The notes beneath the pieces were generated by a model. That model did no database searches and had not been told where the DNA came from. It saw only the letters and a list, made by a program, of their open reading frames with translations. A stretch of 64,000 nt of DNA, from the NCBI GenBank assembly GCA_028823855.1, contig JAPPFL010000036.1, forward strand, positions 108,342 through 172,341. The letters run 5' to 3'. Source of the DNA: Albidovulum sp. GTDB taxonomy: Bacteria; Pseudomonadota; Alphaproteobacteria; Rhodobacterales; Rhodobacteraceae. Of this stretch, positions 9,591 to 18,255 are shown one piece after another; positions within the stretch are counted from its first letter, which is position 1, and every line of letters begins with the position of its first letter. The translations under genes were made by a program, and so were the position numbers.

Positions 9591-10399
9591 CAAGTATCCT
9601 ATAAATTGAAAAACGGGCGCACGGCCCGTTCGATTTTTTCGGTGGAGGTTCGGGTTTGGAAGCCGATCCGCCGCATTTCAATCGAAGGTATAAACAACGT
9701 TTCCGCGCATTGCAAGCGATAAAATTGATTAATTGATTTTGAAGCGATGGCAATTCCAAATAATTCGTTATTCGGCGCGTAGAATCGCCGAACGATTCTT
9801 CTACATCGTCGAAACGGCTTGCGACCGGCAACGCCGAAAGCGTTTGCGGGGGCGCCGAGACTCCCGCAAGTCTTTCTCGTCAAATCGGGGATTTGCGAGC
9901 CATGTCGGCTTTTGTTCGCCAAGGCCCTTAAAGCGGTACTTGCGCCGCCGCCGTTCGCATTCGGAATCCGCCGGTCTCAAAGCATTTCCGCGAATCGGGG
10001 GGCGGTTGCGGGAGCCGTTCCAGCAGGCGAAAGCTTACGCCATTCGCTTCCCGTCATCTTGGAAATGCGGTTGCGGAATTGGACGATGCCGTTTTCGCGG
10101 CACTGCGCCTAGAGCTAGCACAGGTCATTCCGTGGCATTGAATCCTTCTCAAAAGAACGAGCCGGAATAGGGAATGGATCGCGAATATGTTGTTCAGAAT
10201 TCAACACCGCATTGGCCGTATCCGGTTACGGCGGTTCGCAACCGCGGTATCGGCGATTGTACTATCTTCTTCGCCGTGTCTTTCGCCGCTTGTCCTTTTG
10301 CGCTAATTGTCCAATATGGACGAACATTTAGTTGATAATTCTGGCGCGCGCGTTTGTACTATGCGCCATGCCGTTTCAAGAATTGGATAGGAGAATTCC
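9591..10399. other. Divergent intergenic region between the rimP block and the ribose-type operon
   Basis: About 800 nt between leftward rimP and the rightward binding-protein gene. It should contain promoters for both. Open frames occur on both strands (for example 9733-10170, plus) but none resembles a known family. I found no tRNA-like cloverleaf. A 13-nt inverted repeat at 10309-10321, GTCCA-ATA-TGGAC, lies about 80-90 nt before the binding-protein ATG and could be an operator. The sequence AGGAGA precedes that ATG. Confidence 0.5.
10309..10321. promoter_or_regulatory. Possible operator: 5-bp arms around 3 nt
   Basis: The sequence GTCCA ATA TGGAC is a perfect inverted repeat of two 5-base arms around a 3-base centre, 79-91 nt upstream of the start of the ribose-type operon. 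Its place suits a repressor or activator site. A repeat this short can also arise by chance, and no regulator gene lies next to it. Confidence 0.2.
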
Positions 10400-11395
10400 A
10401 TGACTACACTGAACCGCCGTGACTTCATGACTTCGGCCGTCGCAGCGGGCGCTGCGCTCGGAGCGCCCGGCATCGTGCATGCGCAAGGAAAGGTCACAGT
10501 TGGAATGGCCTGGCCCGGCATGCAGGATGCGGTCTGGTCCACAAGCCACAAGCTATTGAACGAGTTCGCCGCTGCTTCGGACACGGAAATTGAGTTGGTG
10601 TTCACGGCGGCCGACATGGACGTGGCCAAACAGGCGAGCGATGCCAATGACTTGATCAGTCGCGGCGTTGATTTGCTTTTGGTGTTTCCCATCGATTCCA
10701 AGGCGATTTCGTCCAGCGTAAAGCGCGCCCGCGATGCCGGTATTCCGACCATGGCATTTCTGCGCCAGGTGCACGCGGAAGCGAAGCACCAGGCTGACGT
10801 TTTCGTCGGAATCGACGCGAAGTACCAGCAGCTTAGTTCGGCTCGTACTGTTTTTGAGAAAATGAAGGCCGATGGAGCCGCGATTGGCGAGGTGCTATGG
10901 GTATCGGGCGATATTCGCGACGAAAACTCTCGCCTGCGCGGCGTTGGCTTGCAGGAGGCTTGCGACGAACACGGAGCGAGCATAGCGCAGGACCTGGTCG
11001 GAAACTGGGACCCGCAGCAGGCGGCCGCAGCCCTTGCGCCGGCCTTGAAGGCATATCCCGACATCAACCACATCTCGGTAGCTTCCGACGTGATGATGTC
11101 CGGCGTGCGCCAGGTGATGCAAGATGCCGGAAAGTGGGCGCCGCACGGCGATCCGAACCACGTCTATCTGTCCAGCGTGGACGTATTCCCGATCGGGCTC
11201 GAGCTGCTGCGTTCGAAGCATCTTGACGCCGACACGATTTTCGATGTCACCGGCATGTGCCGTACGGCAGTCGAATTAATGCCGCGCTTGGCCGCCGGCG
11301 AAACCTTTGACAGCGATGTTCTGATCCAGGGTCCGGTCTTTACGCCGGACAACGTCGACGATCCCGAAATGCAGTCGCAGCTCTGGGCCACCTGA
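10400..11395 (+). CDS. Sugar ABC transporter, periplasmic binding protein (RbsB type)
   Basis: Periplasmic type I binding protein (Peripla_BP_4 family) that would deliver a sugar or related polyol to the membrane permeases encoded next to it. The N-terminus has a twin-arginine signal (NRRDFM) followed by a hydrophobic stretch and a cleavage-like VHAQ site near residue 31. The mature part has the alternating lobes of the family (VDLLLVFPIDSKAI, GIPTMAF, a late ISVASDVMMSGV). The substrate cannot be told from the sequence. It is the first gene of the operon, with an AGGAGA ribosome site. A strong hairpin follows the stop codon, so it may be made in excess over the permeases. Confidence 0.88.
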   Translation: MTTLNRRDFMTSAVAAGAALGAPGIVHAQGKVTVGMAWPGMQDAVWSTSHKLLNEFAAASDTEIELVFTAADMDVAKQASDANDLISRGVDLLLVFPIDSKAISSSVKRARDAGIPTMAFLRQVHAEAKHQADVFVGIDAKYQQLSSARTVFEKMKADGAAIGEVLWVSGDIRDENSRLRGVGLQEACDEHGASIAQDLVGNWDPQQAAAALAPALKAYPDINHISVASDVMMSGVRQVMQDAGKWAPHGDPNHVYLSSVDVFPIGLELLRSKHLDADTIFDVTGMCRTAVELMPRLAAGETFDSDVLIQGPVFTPDNVDDPEMQSQLWAT

Positions 11396-11412
11396 TATCC
11401 TGACCAAGAATC

Positions 11413-11435
11413 GGGACGGCGCAAAGCGCCGTCCC
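11413..11435 (+). terminator. Strong intercistronic hairpin after the binding-protein gene
   Basis: A perfect 10-bp stem (GGGACGGCGC with GCGCCGTCCC) around an AAA loop, 17 nt after the binding-protein stop and 14 nt before the permease start. No U-run follows, so it is better read as a transcript-stabilising or processing hairpin, or as a partial attenuator, than as a full terminator. Confidence 0.7.
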
Positions 11436-11449
11436 GGATTCGTACCGGC

Positions 11450-12466
11450 ATGTCTGACGCATCACGATCATTAGTTACGCGCGATAGTTCGGTCCCGAGG
11501 CTCTGGCACTGGTTCAGTGCCCGCCCAGCGCTCTTGCCGGTTGTACTTTCAGTTGTGATGGCGGTTATTTTCGCGCTGACGGTGCCTAATTTCGCGGACC
11601 TCCGGAACATCATGAATATTTTTGGACAGCTCGGTTTCCTGGGCTTTCTCTGCATCGGCATGACCTACGTGATGGTCGCCGGTGGGATCGACCTGTCGAG
11701 CTATACTGTCGTATCCGCTGCGGCGGTGGTCGGCGCGACGGTCATGGTTGCTACGGAGACCACGCTTCCCGGATGCTTTCTGATGCTGTTGATCGGGTGC
11801 GTCTTTGGCGCGATCAACGGCGTGGCTGTCGCCTATCTCAGGATGATCCCGTTCATCGTTACGCTCAGTACCATGGTAGTGGCCGAGGGCTTCGCGATCT
11901 GGTTCACTCAGGCGCAAAGCGTCTACGGCCTGCCGGATGCATTCATTGATACCTTCTCCGCGCGGGTCTTTCCGATGACGCTCGGGATCACCGCGCGGCC
12001 GGTCGGCACTCCGGTCGCGGGGATCATGGTGCTGATGGTGGCGCTGGCGCTTGGCTTCGTTTTGTCTCGTACAATCTACGGTCGCCGAATATACCTCACC
12101 GGCGCCAACGAAGAAACCGCTCGCGTCTCCGGCATAAAGGTCCGCCAAGTCAAGTTTGCGACCTACGTCGTCGCCGGGGCTATGGCGGGAATTACCGCGA
12201 TGATCCTCACCGCCGATCTCGGCACAGCGACCACTGCAATGGTTCGCGACGTGAGACTGATGGACATCATCGCCGCTACCGTCATTGGAGGCGCGAGCCT
12301 CAGAGGCGGCAAAGGGTCAATCCTGGGCACAATGTTCGGGCTCTTGTTTCTTACGATGCTCTCGAACGCATTCAACCTGCTGGGAGTGTCGCCTTTCATC
12401 GCCATGGTCATCAAGGGCACGGTGCTGGTCGCCGTAATCGGTCTAGACGTTTTGAGGACGAAATGA
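11450..12466 (+). CDS. Sugar ABC transporter permease (RbsC/BPD_transp_2 type)
   Basis: Inner-membrane permease of the ribose/branched-chain type, 338 residues, largely hydrophobic with about eight to ten membrane segments after a short polar N-terminus. The family stretch MVAGGIDLSSYTVVSAAAVVGA and, late in the protein, the conserved loop ATVIGGASLRGGKGSI, which contacts the ATPase, are both visible. Its stop overlaps the ATPase start as ATGA, so the two are probably translationally coupled. A second, related permease follows the ATPase, so the channel is probably a heterodimer. Confidence 0.9.
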   Translation: MSDASRSLVTRDSSVPRLWHWFSARPALLPVVLSVVMAVIFALTVPNFADLRNIMNIFGQLGFLGFLCIGMTYVMVAGGIDLSSYTVVSAAAVVGATVMVATETTLPGCFLMLLIGCVFGAINGVAVAYLRMIPFIVTLSTMVVAEGFAIWFTQAQSVYGLPDAFIDTFSARVFPMTLGITARPVGTPVAGIMVLMVALALGFVLSRTIYGRRIYLTGANEETARVSGIKVRQVKFATYVVAGAMAGITAMILTADLGTATTAMVRDVRLMDIIAATVIGGASLRGGKGSILGTMFGLLFLTMLSNAFNLLGVSPFIAMVIKGTVLVAVIGLDVLRTK

Positions 12467-13971
12467 CCGCGAAGCTGAAAATGGAAGGGGTCTCCAAGGT
12501 CTTTCCCGGCGTAAAGGCGCTTGACAATGTTTCGATTGATGTCCGCGCGGGCGAGGTATTGGGGCTCGTCGGTGTCAACGGAGCCGGCAAGTCGACCCTG
12601 ATGAACGTTCTAGGCGGCATCTATATGCCCGAAGAAGGCCATGTCGCAATTGACGGCCGACGGGTTGAACTGCGCCGTCCTGCGGATGCGGACTCGGCCG
12701 GGATCGCGTTTATCCACCAGGAGCTTCTCTATTTTCCGACCCTTACCGTCGCCGAGAACATGTTCATTTCGCATCTGCCTTCCGGACAGGTTCCCTTCTC
12801 GGTCGACAAGCGCGCTGCGCGGAGGCGGGCGCAGCAGGCGCTCGACCAGCTTGGCTCCGCGATTCGGCCTTCGGCGCGAATGGAAATGCTTTCCGTCGGC
12901 GAGAAGCAGGTAGTCGAAATTGCCCGCGCCGTTGCGCAGGGCGCGGACATCGTAATCTTCGACGAACCGTCTTCGTCGCTTTCGATCAAGGAAAAGGAGT
13001 CGCTTTTCGCGATTGTCCGCAAGCTGAAAGCGGAGGGCAAGGCAATCATATACATAAGCCATTTCCTTGATGAGATTGAAGAACTTTGCGACAATTACGC
13101 TGTGCTTAGAAACGGCCGGCTAGTAGGATCCGGTAGCGTGGCGGAAGTGACCCGCGACAAGATTGTCGAGCTGATCGTCGGCCAGGTCGTTTCGGGCCCG
13201 GCGGCGAGGCAAAGGCGCAAGAGCGGCGCGCCCCGGCTGTTGTTAAAGGGCATCCGCCGGGAAGGATTCCTGGAAGGGGTCGATCTTGAACTGAATTGCG
13301 GAGAGGTGCTGGGTCTCTGGGGGCTAATGGGTTCAGGCAGGACGGAATTGATCCGCTCGATTCTCGGACTCGACCCCTTGGAGGAAGGGTCCATTACGCT
13401 TAACGACAGCTCCGGCGCTCGTCCGATCGCGCAAGCCGAACTCCTGGCGCGCACGGCCTACGTTACCGAAAACCGGCGTACCGACGGTTTATTTCTTGAA
13501 GAGGCGATTTGGAAAAACATTTCCGCCACAAACCTTGAGCAGTATGTATCGGGCCGAATGCGGGTGCTCGACAAGGGCGTCGAAGCGAAAACGGCGACCT
13601 CTATGATAAAGCGGCTGACAATCAGAGCCCCCGACCACACCACCCGTGCGGCCAATCTTTCCGGCGGCAATCAGCAGAAGGTGGTTTTTGCCAAGTGGCT
13701 GAACCGACAGCCCGAGATATTGATACTGGACGAGCCAACGCGCGGAGTGGATGTCGGCGCCAAGCGCGAGATCGGAGAGCTTGTCGAATCGCTCGCCGAT
13801 GCCGGAACCTCGGTTCTGCTGGTCACCTCGGAAATAGAAGAAATGGTGGCTCTCGCCGATCGGGTGGCGGTCCTGCGCGGCGGCGCTGTAGCGGCCGAGA
13901 TGCAGGGAGACGACATAAACGAGACCGAGCTAATGGCCGCTGCGATCGGCACGGGGGCAGCACGTGCGTGA
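12463..13971 (+). CDS. Sugar ABC transporter ATPase, double domain (RbsA type)
   Basis: Two tandem ABC domains in 502 residues, as in RbsA, XylG and MglA. Domain 1 has Walker A GVNGAGKST (37-45), a modified signature LSVGEKQVVEIARA and Walker B VIFDEPSSSLS. Domain 2 has the family's degenerate Walker A GLMGSGRTE, the ENRRTDGLF segment, signature LSGGNQQKVVFAKWL and LDEPTRGVDVGAKREI. Such ATPases usually hydrolyse ATP at one competent site. It begins by ATGA overlap with the preceding permease and ends overlapping the next permease. Confidence 0.95.
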   Translation: MTAKLKMEGVSKVFPGVKALDNVSIDVRAGEVLGLVGVNGAGKSTLMNVLGGIYMPEEGHVAIDGRRVELRRPADADSAGIAFIHQELLYFPTLTVAENMFISHLPSGQVPFSVDKRAARRRAQQALDQLGSAIRPSARMEMLSVGEKQVVEIARAVAQGADIVIFDEPSSSLSIKEKESLFAIVRKLKAEGKAIIYISHFLDEIEELCDNYAVLRNGRLVGSGSVAEVTRDKIVELIVGQVVSGPAARQRRKSGAPRLLLKGIRREGFLEGVDLELNCGEVLGLWGLMGSGRTELIRSILGLDPLEEGSITLNDSSGARPIAQAELLARTAYVTENRRTDGLFLEEAIWKNISATNLEQYVSGRMRVLDKGVEAKTATSMIKRLTIRAPDHTTRAANLSGGNQQKVVFAKWLNRQPEILILDEPTRGVDVGAKREIGELVESLADAGTSVLLVTSEIEEMVALADRVAVLRGGAVAAEMQGDDINETELMAAAIGTGAARA

Positions 13972-14914
13972 CGACCTGGCGCGGGCAAAACGCATCGGTA
14001 TGGAGTACGGGTTCTACCTCCTGCTTTTGGCCATCATCTTAGTCTTTACCGTGATTTCGAATTCGTTTCTGACCATTTCGAACTGGGCGCAGATTGCTAT
14101 CGCATCGACCTTTCTGCTGGCTGCGGCGGCGGGGCTTACGCTCGTGCTTATAAACGGCGAAATCGACCTGTCGATCGGCTCCATCGCCTACGTCGCGGCA
14201 ACGGTCGTCTACCTGACCGCCGACGTTCCGGCGGGTGTTTCGGTCTTGGCAGCTCTGGTGGCAGGGCTTGCCATTGGACTATTCAATGGCTGGCTCGTGG
14301 CCTATCTCGGCATGAATTCCCTTCTGGTTACGCTTGGGCTTATGATCGCCTACCGGGGCGTGGCGCTGGTTTTTACTGAAGGGACCGTTAAGCAAGCCGG
14401 CGACGGAGTGGCCGCTCTGGGGCAGCTGAAGCTCTTTGGCATCGTCCCGGTTATTTTTCTCGTGGCGCTGGCGTTTTTGTTCATTTTCCAGTGGGTCCTG
14501 CGCGAGACCAAGCTTGGCACTTTCTGGCTCGCAATTGGAAACAACGAGGATTCCGCGCGAAAGATCGGCATCCCCGTCCGGCGCGCGAAGCTCGCCGCAT
14601 ATGCGCTATGCGGGATCTCCGCGGCCGCCAGCGGCACGCTTCTGGCCGCCTATCTTGGAGAGATCACTACGTTCACGGGCCGAGGCATGGAGTTTCAAGC
14701 CGTAGCGGCGGTAGTCATCGGCGGCACGAGCCTATTCGGTGGCCGCGGCAATGTCTTTCCCGGAACGATTTGCGGGGTACTGCTCCTCATAGTAATAAAC
14801 AACGGCCTCGGTACCCGCGGCGTTTCTCCATTTGTCTATCCGTTTGTTGCTGGCGCGCTGATTTTCATTGCGATTTATCTCGACTCGATCAAGAACCGCG
14901 CGCGCCAAGCGTAG
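13964..14914 (+). CDS. Sugar ABC transporter permease, second subunit (RbsC type)
   Basis: A second BPD_transp_2 permease, 316 residues. It shows the family blocks LVLINGEIDLSIGSIAYVAATV and AVAAVVIGGTSLFGGRGNV, the cytoplasmic coupling region. It begins at GTG 13964, overlapping the end of the ATPase gene by 8 nt. Two different permeases bracketing one double ATPase is the arrangement of autoinducer-2 (Lsr) and some rhamnose and polyol importers. No lsrK or lsrR relative is near, so the substrate stays open. The whole operon looks higher in GC than its neighbours, which hints at acquisition by transfer. Confidence 0.9.
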   Translation: MRDDLARAKRIGMEYGFYLLLLAIILVFTVISNSFLTISNWAQIAIASTFLLAAAAGLTLVLINGEIDLSIGSIAYVAATVVYLTADVPAGVSVLAALVAGLAIGLFNGWLVAYLGMNSLLVTLGLMIAYRGVALVFTEGTVKQAGDGVAALGQLKLFGIVPVIFLVALAFLFIFQWVLRETKLGTFWLAIGNNEDSARKIGIPVRRAKLAAYALCGISAAASGTLLAAYLGEITTFTGRGMEFQAVAAVVIGGTSLFGGRGNVFPGTICGVLLLIVINNGLGTRGVSPFVYPFVAGALIFIAIYLDSIKNRARQA

Positions 14915-15110
14915 TGCGTCGTCGCTACGACATTGTCGATGAATGGGCGCCGTAGATCTTTGCGGGTTTCGCGATATGCGGCCCGCCTGCAGGAGCGGTC
15001 GTACCTGAAAAAGGGGGCTGCAGCTCAAAACGCCGCCGAACGAACCGCAAATGGCCGATCCGAACTCAACGATGCAAGAAAATCGATTGTCAACAAGGTA
15101 GCGCGAGCAG

Positions 15111-15530
15111 TTACGCGGAATATTTTTCCCGCATGTCGTCGACAGATCGCCGCACTAGTTCGGTTAGTACGTCGAAGTCTATATTGTCGAGCCGCGAAAT
15201 ATAGAGGCAGGACACCGAATGCTTGTGTTTTCCAAGCCTGGCCAGCAAATCTCCGTATGCCGAAAATCCCGCCATTATGTATACGGTCAACGCCGTCTTC
15301 CTTGGCGAGAGTCCCACGAGCATCCAATTATGCTCGGATTGATCCGAGCGCCGGTATCGGTATCTCCCGAATCCGATAATGCTGTCGCCCCACATGCGCG
15401 CGGGCTCGGCGGTTACGCGCCCCATCATTTCGGCGACTTGCATCGCGTCCTTTCGGCGCTTCGGGTTTTCAACCGATGAGAGAAATTCATCTACATCGGC
15501 ATCGTTTTCGACGGTCTTTAATTTCGACAT
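15111..15530 (-). CDS. DUF1801 domain protein (YdhG/Fra-like)
   Basis: A 139-residue protein of the DUF1801 family. It has the opening VDEFLSSVENPKRRKDA, MWGDSIIGFGRYRY, LVGLSPRKTALTVYI and a C-terminal LGKHKHSVSCLYISRL, all typical of this small cytosolic fold. Bacillus relatives (YdhG, Fra) were proposed as frataxin-like iron chaperones, but most members are uncharacterised. The frame is open upstream to 15605; I prefer the ATG at 15530 because the conserved region starts there. It converges with the ribose-type operon and stands alone. Confidence 0.85.
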   Translation of the reverse strand: MSKLKTVENDADVDEFLSSVENPKRRKDAMQVAEMMGRVTAEPARMWGDSIIGFGRYRYRRSDQSEHNWMLVGLSPRKTALTVYIMAGFSAYGDLLARLGKHKHSVSCLYISRLDNIDFDVLTELVRRSVDDMREKYSA

Positions 15531-15717
15531 GCTTGTTTTGAAATTCTCCCGACAGCTGCTGCGCCCGTATCGTCGGACTATAGGGACGGGTTTCGTAGAG
15601 TTCAATTCCCAACGACAAACGCGTCAAAGCGTCAGGACGGCGGCTGCCGGCAGGATGGCTCGCCCGAACCGCCAGAGCGAATAGGGAAGGGCGGGGCGCA
15701 GGCGATCGAAGTCGATT

Positions 15718-16689
15718 CTACCTCATTGAAATCACGGCTTCGACGCGCCTGTTCCGATTTCGGCCCTCCTCGGTGGAATTTGCCGCCAATGGCATTAGAA
15801 AGCCGACCCCTTCCGCAAAGAGGCGGGATCTGTCCACTCCGTACTGATCAACCAGTTTATTCAATACGGAGGCTGCGCGCATTTCGGAGATCTTGATGTT
15901 AGCATCCATAGATCCGGAATTGTCGGTATGCCCTACAAGGAAAATGGTTACGGCTGGATTTTCCCGCAAAAAAGCCGCCAACTCTTCCAGTATGTAGTAA
16001 TCGCCTTCGCCCAATTCTGCAGATCCGGCATTGAATTCGAGGCCTTCGAGTACGATTCTGTCGTTGGCCAATAATTCCTCGGAAAGCGAACGGTTCGAAG
16101 CATTCGAGGAATCCCGGATATTGGAAGCGCTCGCGTCCTCGTAGTCTGCGGAAGCGCCGAAAGACAATAATTCTCCCGAGCTATCGAATTCGCCGATCGC
16201 ATCTACCTGCGCGAATCCCCGGTCCCTGCTACGGCTCACCAATACCGCGATATATTCGATTTCCTCTCTTATTCGGCGGCTTGCGGACAAAAAGCGGAAG
16301 TCTCCGAGATCGACATACATTTCCGGCGGTTCGGCAACATCAATTCCGACTCGAAAATCAAAACCGCCGCAATTTTCGTTTTCGCATTTGAAAATTAATT
16401 CAAACCCGTCGCGAGAATAGCCGCTCCAGATCGCATTCAGAAATTCCAGTGTGGATGGAATTCCGTCGGCTTGGAGAATGATTCTTGATACATGCCCCTC
16501 GCGTCTTATCGTTTCGAATTCTCCGTCCCTGAAAGGACCAGCCGGCAGCAGATAGGAATCGAATTTTGGCGGAGACCGGGAAATTACTCTGGCATCCCAT
16601 GGCAACGAGCTTAGGTCTGCGGCGCCCACGTGCGCCGCACAAGCCAACGAGACTAGTATCGGCGGTAAAGATTCGGGACGAATTAACAT
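15718..16689 (-). CDS. OmpA-family C-terminal domain protein, secreted
   Basis: Peptidoglycan-binding OmpA-like domain at the C-terminus (about residues 205-323), with LNAGSAEL-like start, FLVGHTDNSGSMDANIKISEMRA in parts, SRLFAEGVGF and RNRRVEAVI. The N-terminus has a signal peptide (about 1-23, ending HVGAA). The middle region (about 25-190) is a soluble domain of unknown role with two cysteines in CENENCGG. It probably anchors the envelope to the cell wall. Its start overlaps the end of the peroxidase gene by 7 nt, so both are likely on one message. Confidence 0.85.
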   Translation of the reverse strand: MLIRPESLPPILVSLACAAHVGAADLSSLPWDARVISRSPPKFDSYLLPAGPFRDGEFETIRREGHVSRIILQADGIPSTLEFLNAIWSGYSRDGFELIFKCENENCGGFDFRVGIDVAEPPEMYVDLGDFRFLSASRRIREEIEYIAVLVSRSRDRGFAQVDAIGEFDSSGELLSFGASADYEDASASNIRDSSNASNRSLSEELLANDRIVLEGLEFNAGSAELGEGDYYILEELAAFLRENPAVTIFLVGHTDNSGSMDANIKISEMRAASVLNKLVDQYGVDRSRLFAEGVGFLMPLAANSTEEGRNRNRRVEAVISMR

Positions 16690-17261
16690 CGCGCTCTATT
16701 GTGGTATTCTGAATTGGGACGCATGTCTGTTGCCGTGGCAACTCGATTGGTCATGTTGAAAAATGCGGCGACCGAAGCGATGTCCCAAATGTCCCGATCC
16801 GAGAATCCAGCCTTTCGAAGCTCGCGCCGGTCGATTTCTTCAACTTCGTGACTTCGTTCGGTAAGCTTGACCGAAAAGTCGAGCATGGCTCTCTGTCTGG
16901 AATCGAGATTCGCGGCGCGGTAGTTTATCGCGACCGCATCGCCCAGTTCGCTATCTCCGGACAATTCCCGGACCGCCGCCCCGTGCGCGACGACGCAATA
17001 GTAGCAGCGATTGGCTGACGATACCGCGACGGCGATCAATTCCCGATCCAGCTTCGATAGCTCGCTATCTCCAAGCATAAGGTTGTTATAAAGGGCAATA
17101 AAGGCATTCAATTTTTCAATATCGAACGAGTATGCCCGAAGCACGTTGGGAACCAGGCCGAGCTTTTCTTCGCAAATTCGGAAATATTTTTCGGTCTCGG
17201 GCGGAAGAGGATCAACTGCGGGAAGGTCGAGCGCGATCGGGTGTTCGCGAGCTTGTTTCAC
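16683..17261 (-). CDS. AhpD-like peroxidase-related protein (carboxymuconolactone decarboxylase fold)
   Basis: A 192-residue member of the uncharacterised peroxidase-related group within the AhpD/CMD superfamily. The catalytic CxxC with downstream His is present as CYYCVVAHG, inside the AVAVSSANRCYY context. The N-terminal VPNVLRAYSFDIEKLNAF and C-terminal FFNMTNRVA segments also match. It would reduce hydroperoxides through the Cys pair, with an unknown reductant. The start is GTG 17261 behind AAAGGAAA. The overlap with the downstream OmpA-domain gene is unusual and suggests a joint envelope or oxidative-stress role (inference). Confidence 0.88.
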   Translation of the reverse strand: MKQAREHPIALDLPAVDPLPPETEKYFRICEEKLGLVPNVLRAYSFDIEKLNAFIALYNNLMLGDSELSKLDRELIAVAVSSANRCYYCVVAHGAAVRELSGDSELGDAVAINYRAANLDSRQRAMLDFSVKLTERSHEVEEIDRRELRKAGFSDRDIWDIASVAAFFNMTNRVATATDMRPNSEYHNRARC

Positions 17262-17359
17262 TGGATTTCCTTTCGCTTTTCTGCGGGCGAATTAGCCTGT
17301 GATCCAATGCGAATCCTTGACGAGCGCGCTGCATGAGCCTCGAGTTCCTGAAATTGAAT

Positions 17360-18097
17360 TCAATCCGAGTCCGCTGCATCGGGAAACGCGGCAAGGAATG
17401 CCTTTGCCGCCGAATCTACTGTAAATCGATCTTTGCCCCGGAACACGACGTTTACTGCGAAGCGCCCATCTATCCTCCGAGGATATGAGCCTATCGAAAG
17501 ATCTGGAAATGCCTGCACAATTTCGCCTAGTTTCCGGGCAATTTCGCCTTCCGGGCGAAAGATTTCAACCGATCTCGAACGGAGAGGCCGGCCTCCTGTC
17601 AATCCGGAAAGTACCCTAACCGCCATGTCTTCGAATATTTTTGGCACGCCCGCCATCACATGGACGTTTCCGATGCTGAAACCCGGCGCCGCCGACACCG
17701 AATTCTCAATCAGCGAAGCTCCCTCCGGAATTCTGGCCATCCTAAGGCGAGAGTCATTGAGTTCGACGCCCATGCGGGCGCAATGATGCTTCAATATTTC
17801 TAGCGCGTCGTCCCGCACGCTTATGCTCTTGCCGAAGGCGAGCGCTATGGAATCGGCCGTGATGTCGTCGTGGGTCGGGCCAATGCCGCCGCTCGTAAAG
17901 ACATGGTCGAATGTTTCGCTCAAGTGAACCGCCGCTTCCGAAATCCTTAGCTGATCATCCGGCACGACTCGAACCTCGAGGAGATCGATTCCCATCTCCG
18001 CAAGCTTGGTGGCCAGGTATTGAGTGTTTGTGTCGCGGGTTCTTCCCGAAAGGATTTCGTCGCCTATAACGAGCATTGCGGCCGTAGGGTTCGGCAT
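17360..18097 (-). CDS. CinA N-terminal-type protein (MoaB/MogA fold)
   Basis: A competence/damage-inducible protein A-like molybdopterin-binding fold, 245 residues, without the C-terminal PncC nicotinamide-nucleotide amidase domain of full-length CinA. Motifs: VIGDEILSGRTRDTN at the N-terminus, FTSGGIGPTHDDIT and the late VMAGVPKIFEDM. Alphaproteobacteria often carry this short form separately. In full-length CinA the domain has ADP-ribose pyrophosphatase activity; whether this one does is not known. ATG at 18097. It stands alone, with about 100 nt before the peroxidase gene. Confidence 0.87.
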   Translation of the reverse strand: MPNPTAAMLVIGDEILSGRTRDTNTQYLATKLAEMGIDLLEVRVVPDDQLRISEAAVHLSETFDHVFTSGGIGPTHDDITADSIALAFGKSISVRDDALEILKHHCARMGVELNDSRLRMARIPEGASLIENSVSAAPGFSIGNVHVMAGVPKIFEDMAVRVLSGLTGGRPLRSRSVEIFRPEGEIARKLGEIVQAFPDLSIGSYPRRIDGRFAVNVVFRGKDRFTVDSAAKAFLAAFPDAADSD

Positions 18098-18202
18098 GCG
18101 CTATCCTCTGTCTGCCTTACTGAAGCGAAGCATAGCCGCCAGAAAATGGAATATCCACAGCGATGTTCGATCCCCGAAAGGGCGGGGGAAATGCGGATGG
18201 CG

Positions 18203-18222
18203 AAAAAGGAGCGGCAGCTCCT
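18203..18222 (-). terminator. Likely Rho-independent terminator of the amine-uptake operon
   Basis: On the minus strand, AGGAGC-TGCC-GCTCCT forms a 6-bp stem with a 4-nt loop and runs directly into TTTT. It begins 34 nt after the stop codon of the polyamine-type ATPase, the last gene of the leftward cluster from 27.2 kb. The stem is short but the U-run and position fit. Confidence 0.6.
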
Positions 18223-18255
18223 CCCGGCGGTTTGCGGCGAGGGCCGAACAATTCG

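Noticed and set aside
9733-10170. 145-codon open frame between rimP and the ribose-type operon
   Set aside because: Arg/Ser-rich composition without any family motif, overlapping unrelated frames on the other strand, and no ribosome binding site. Typical chance frame in GC-rich DNA.
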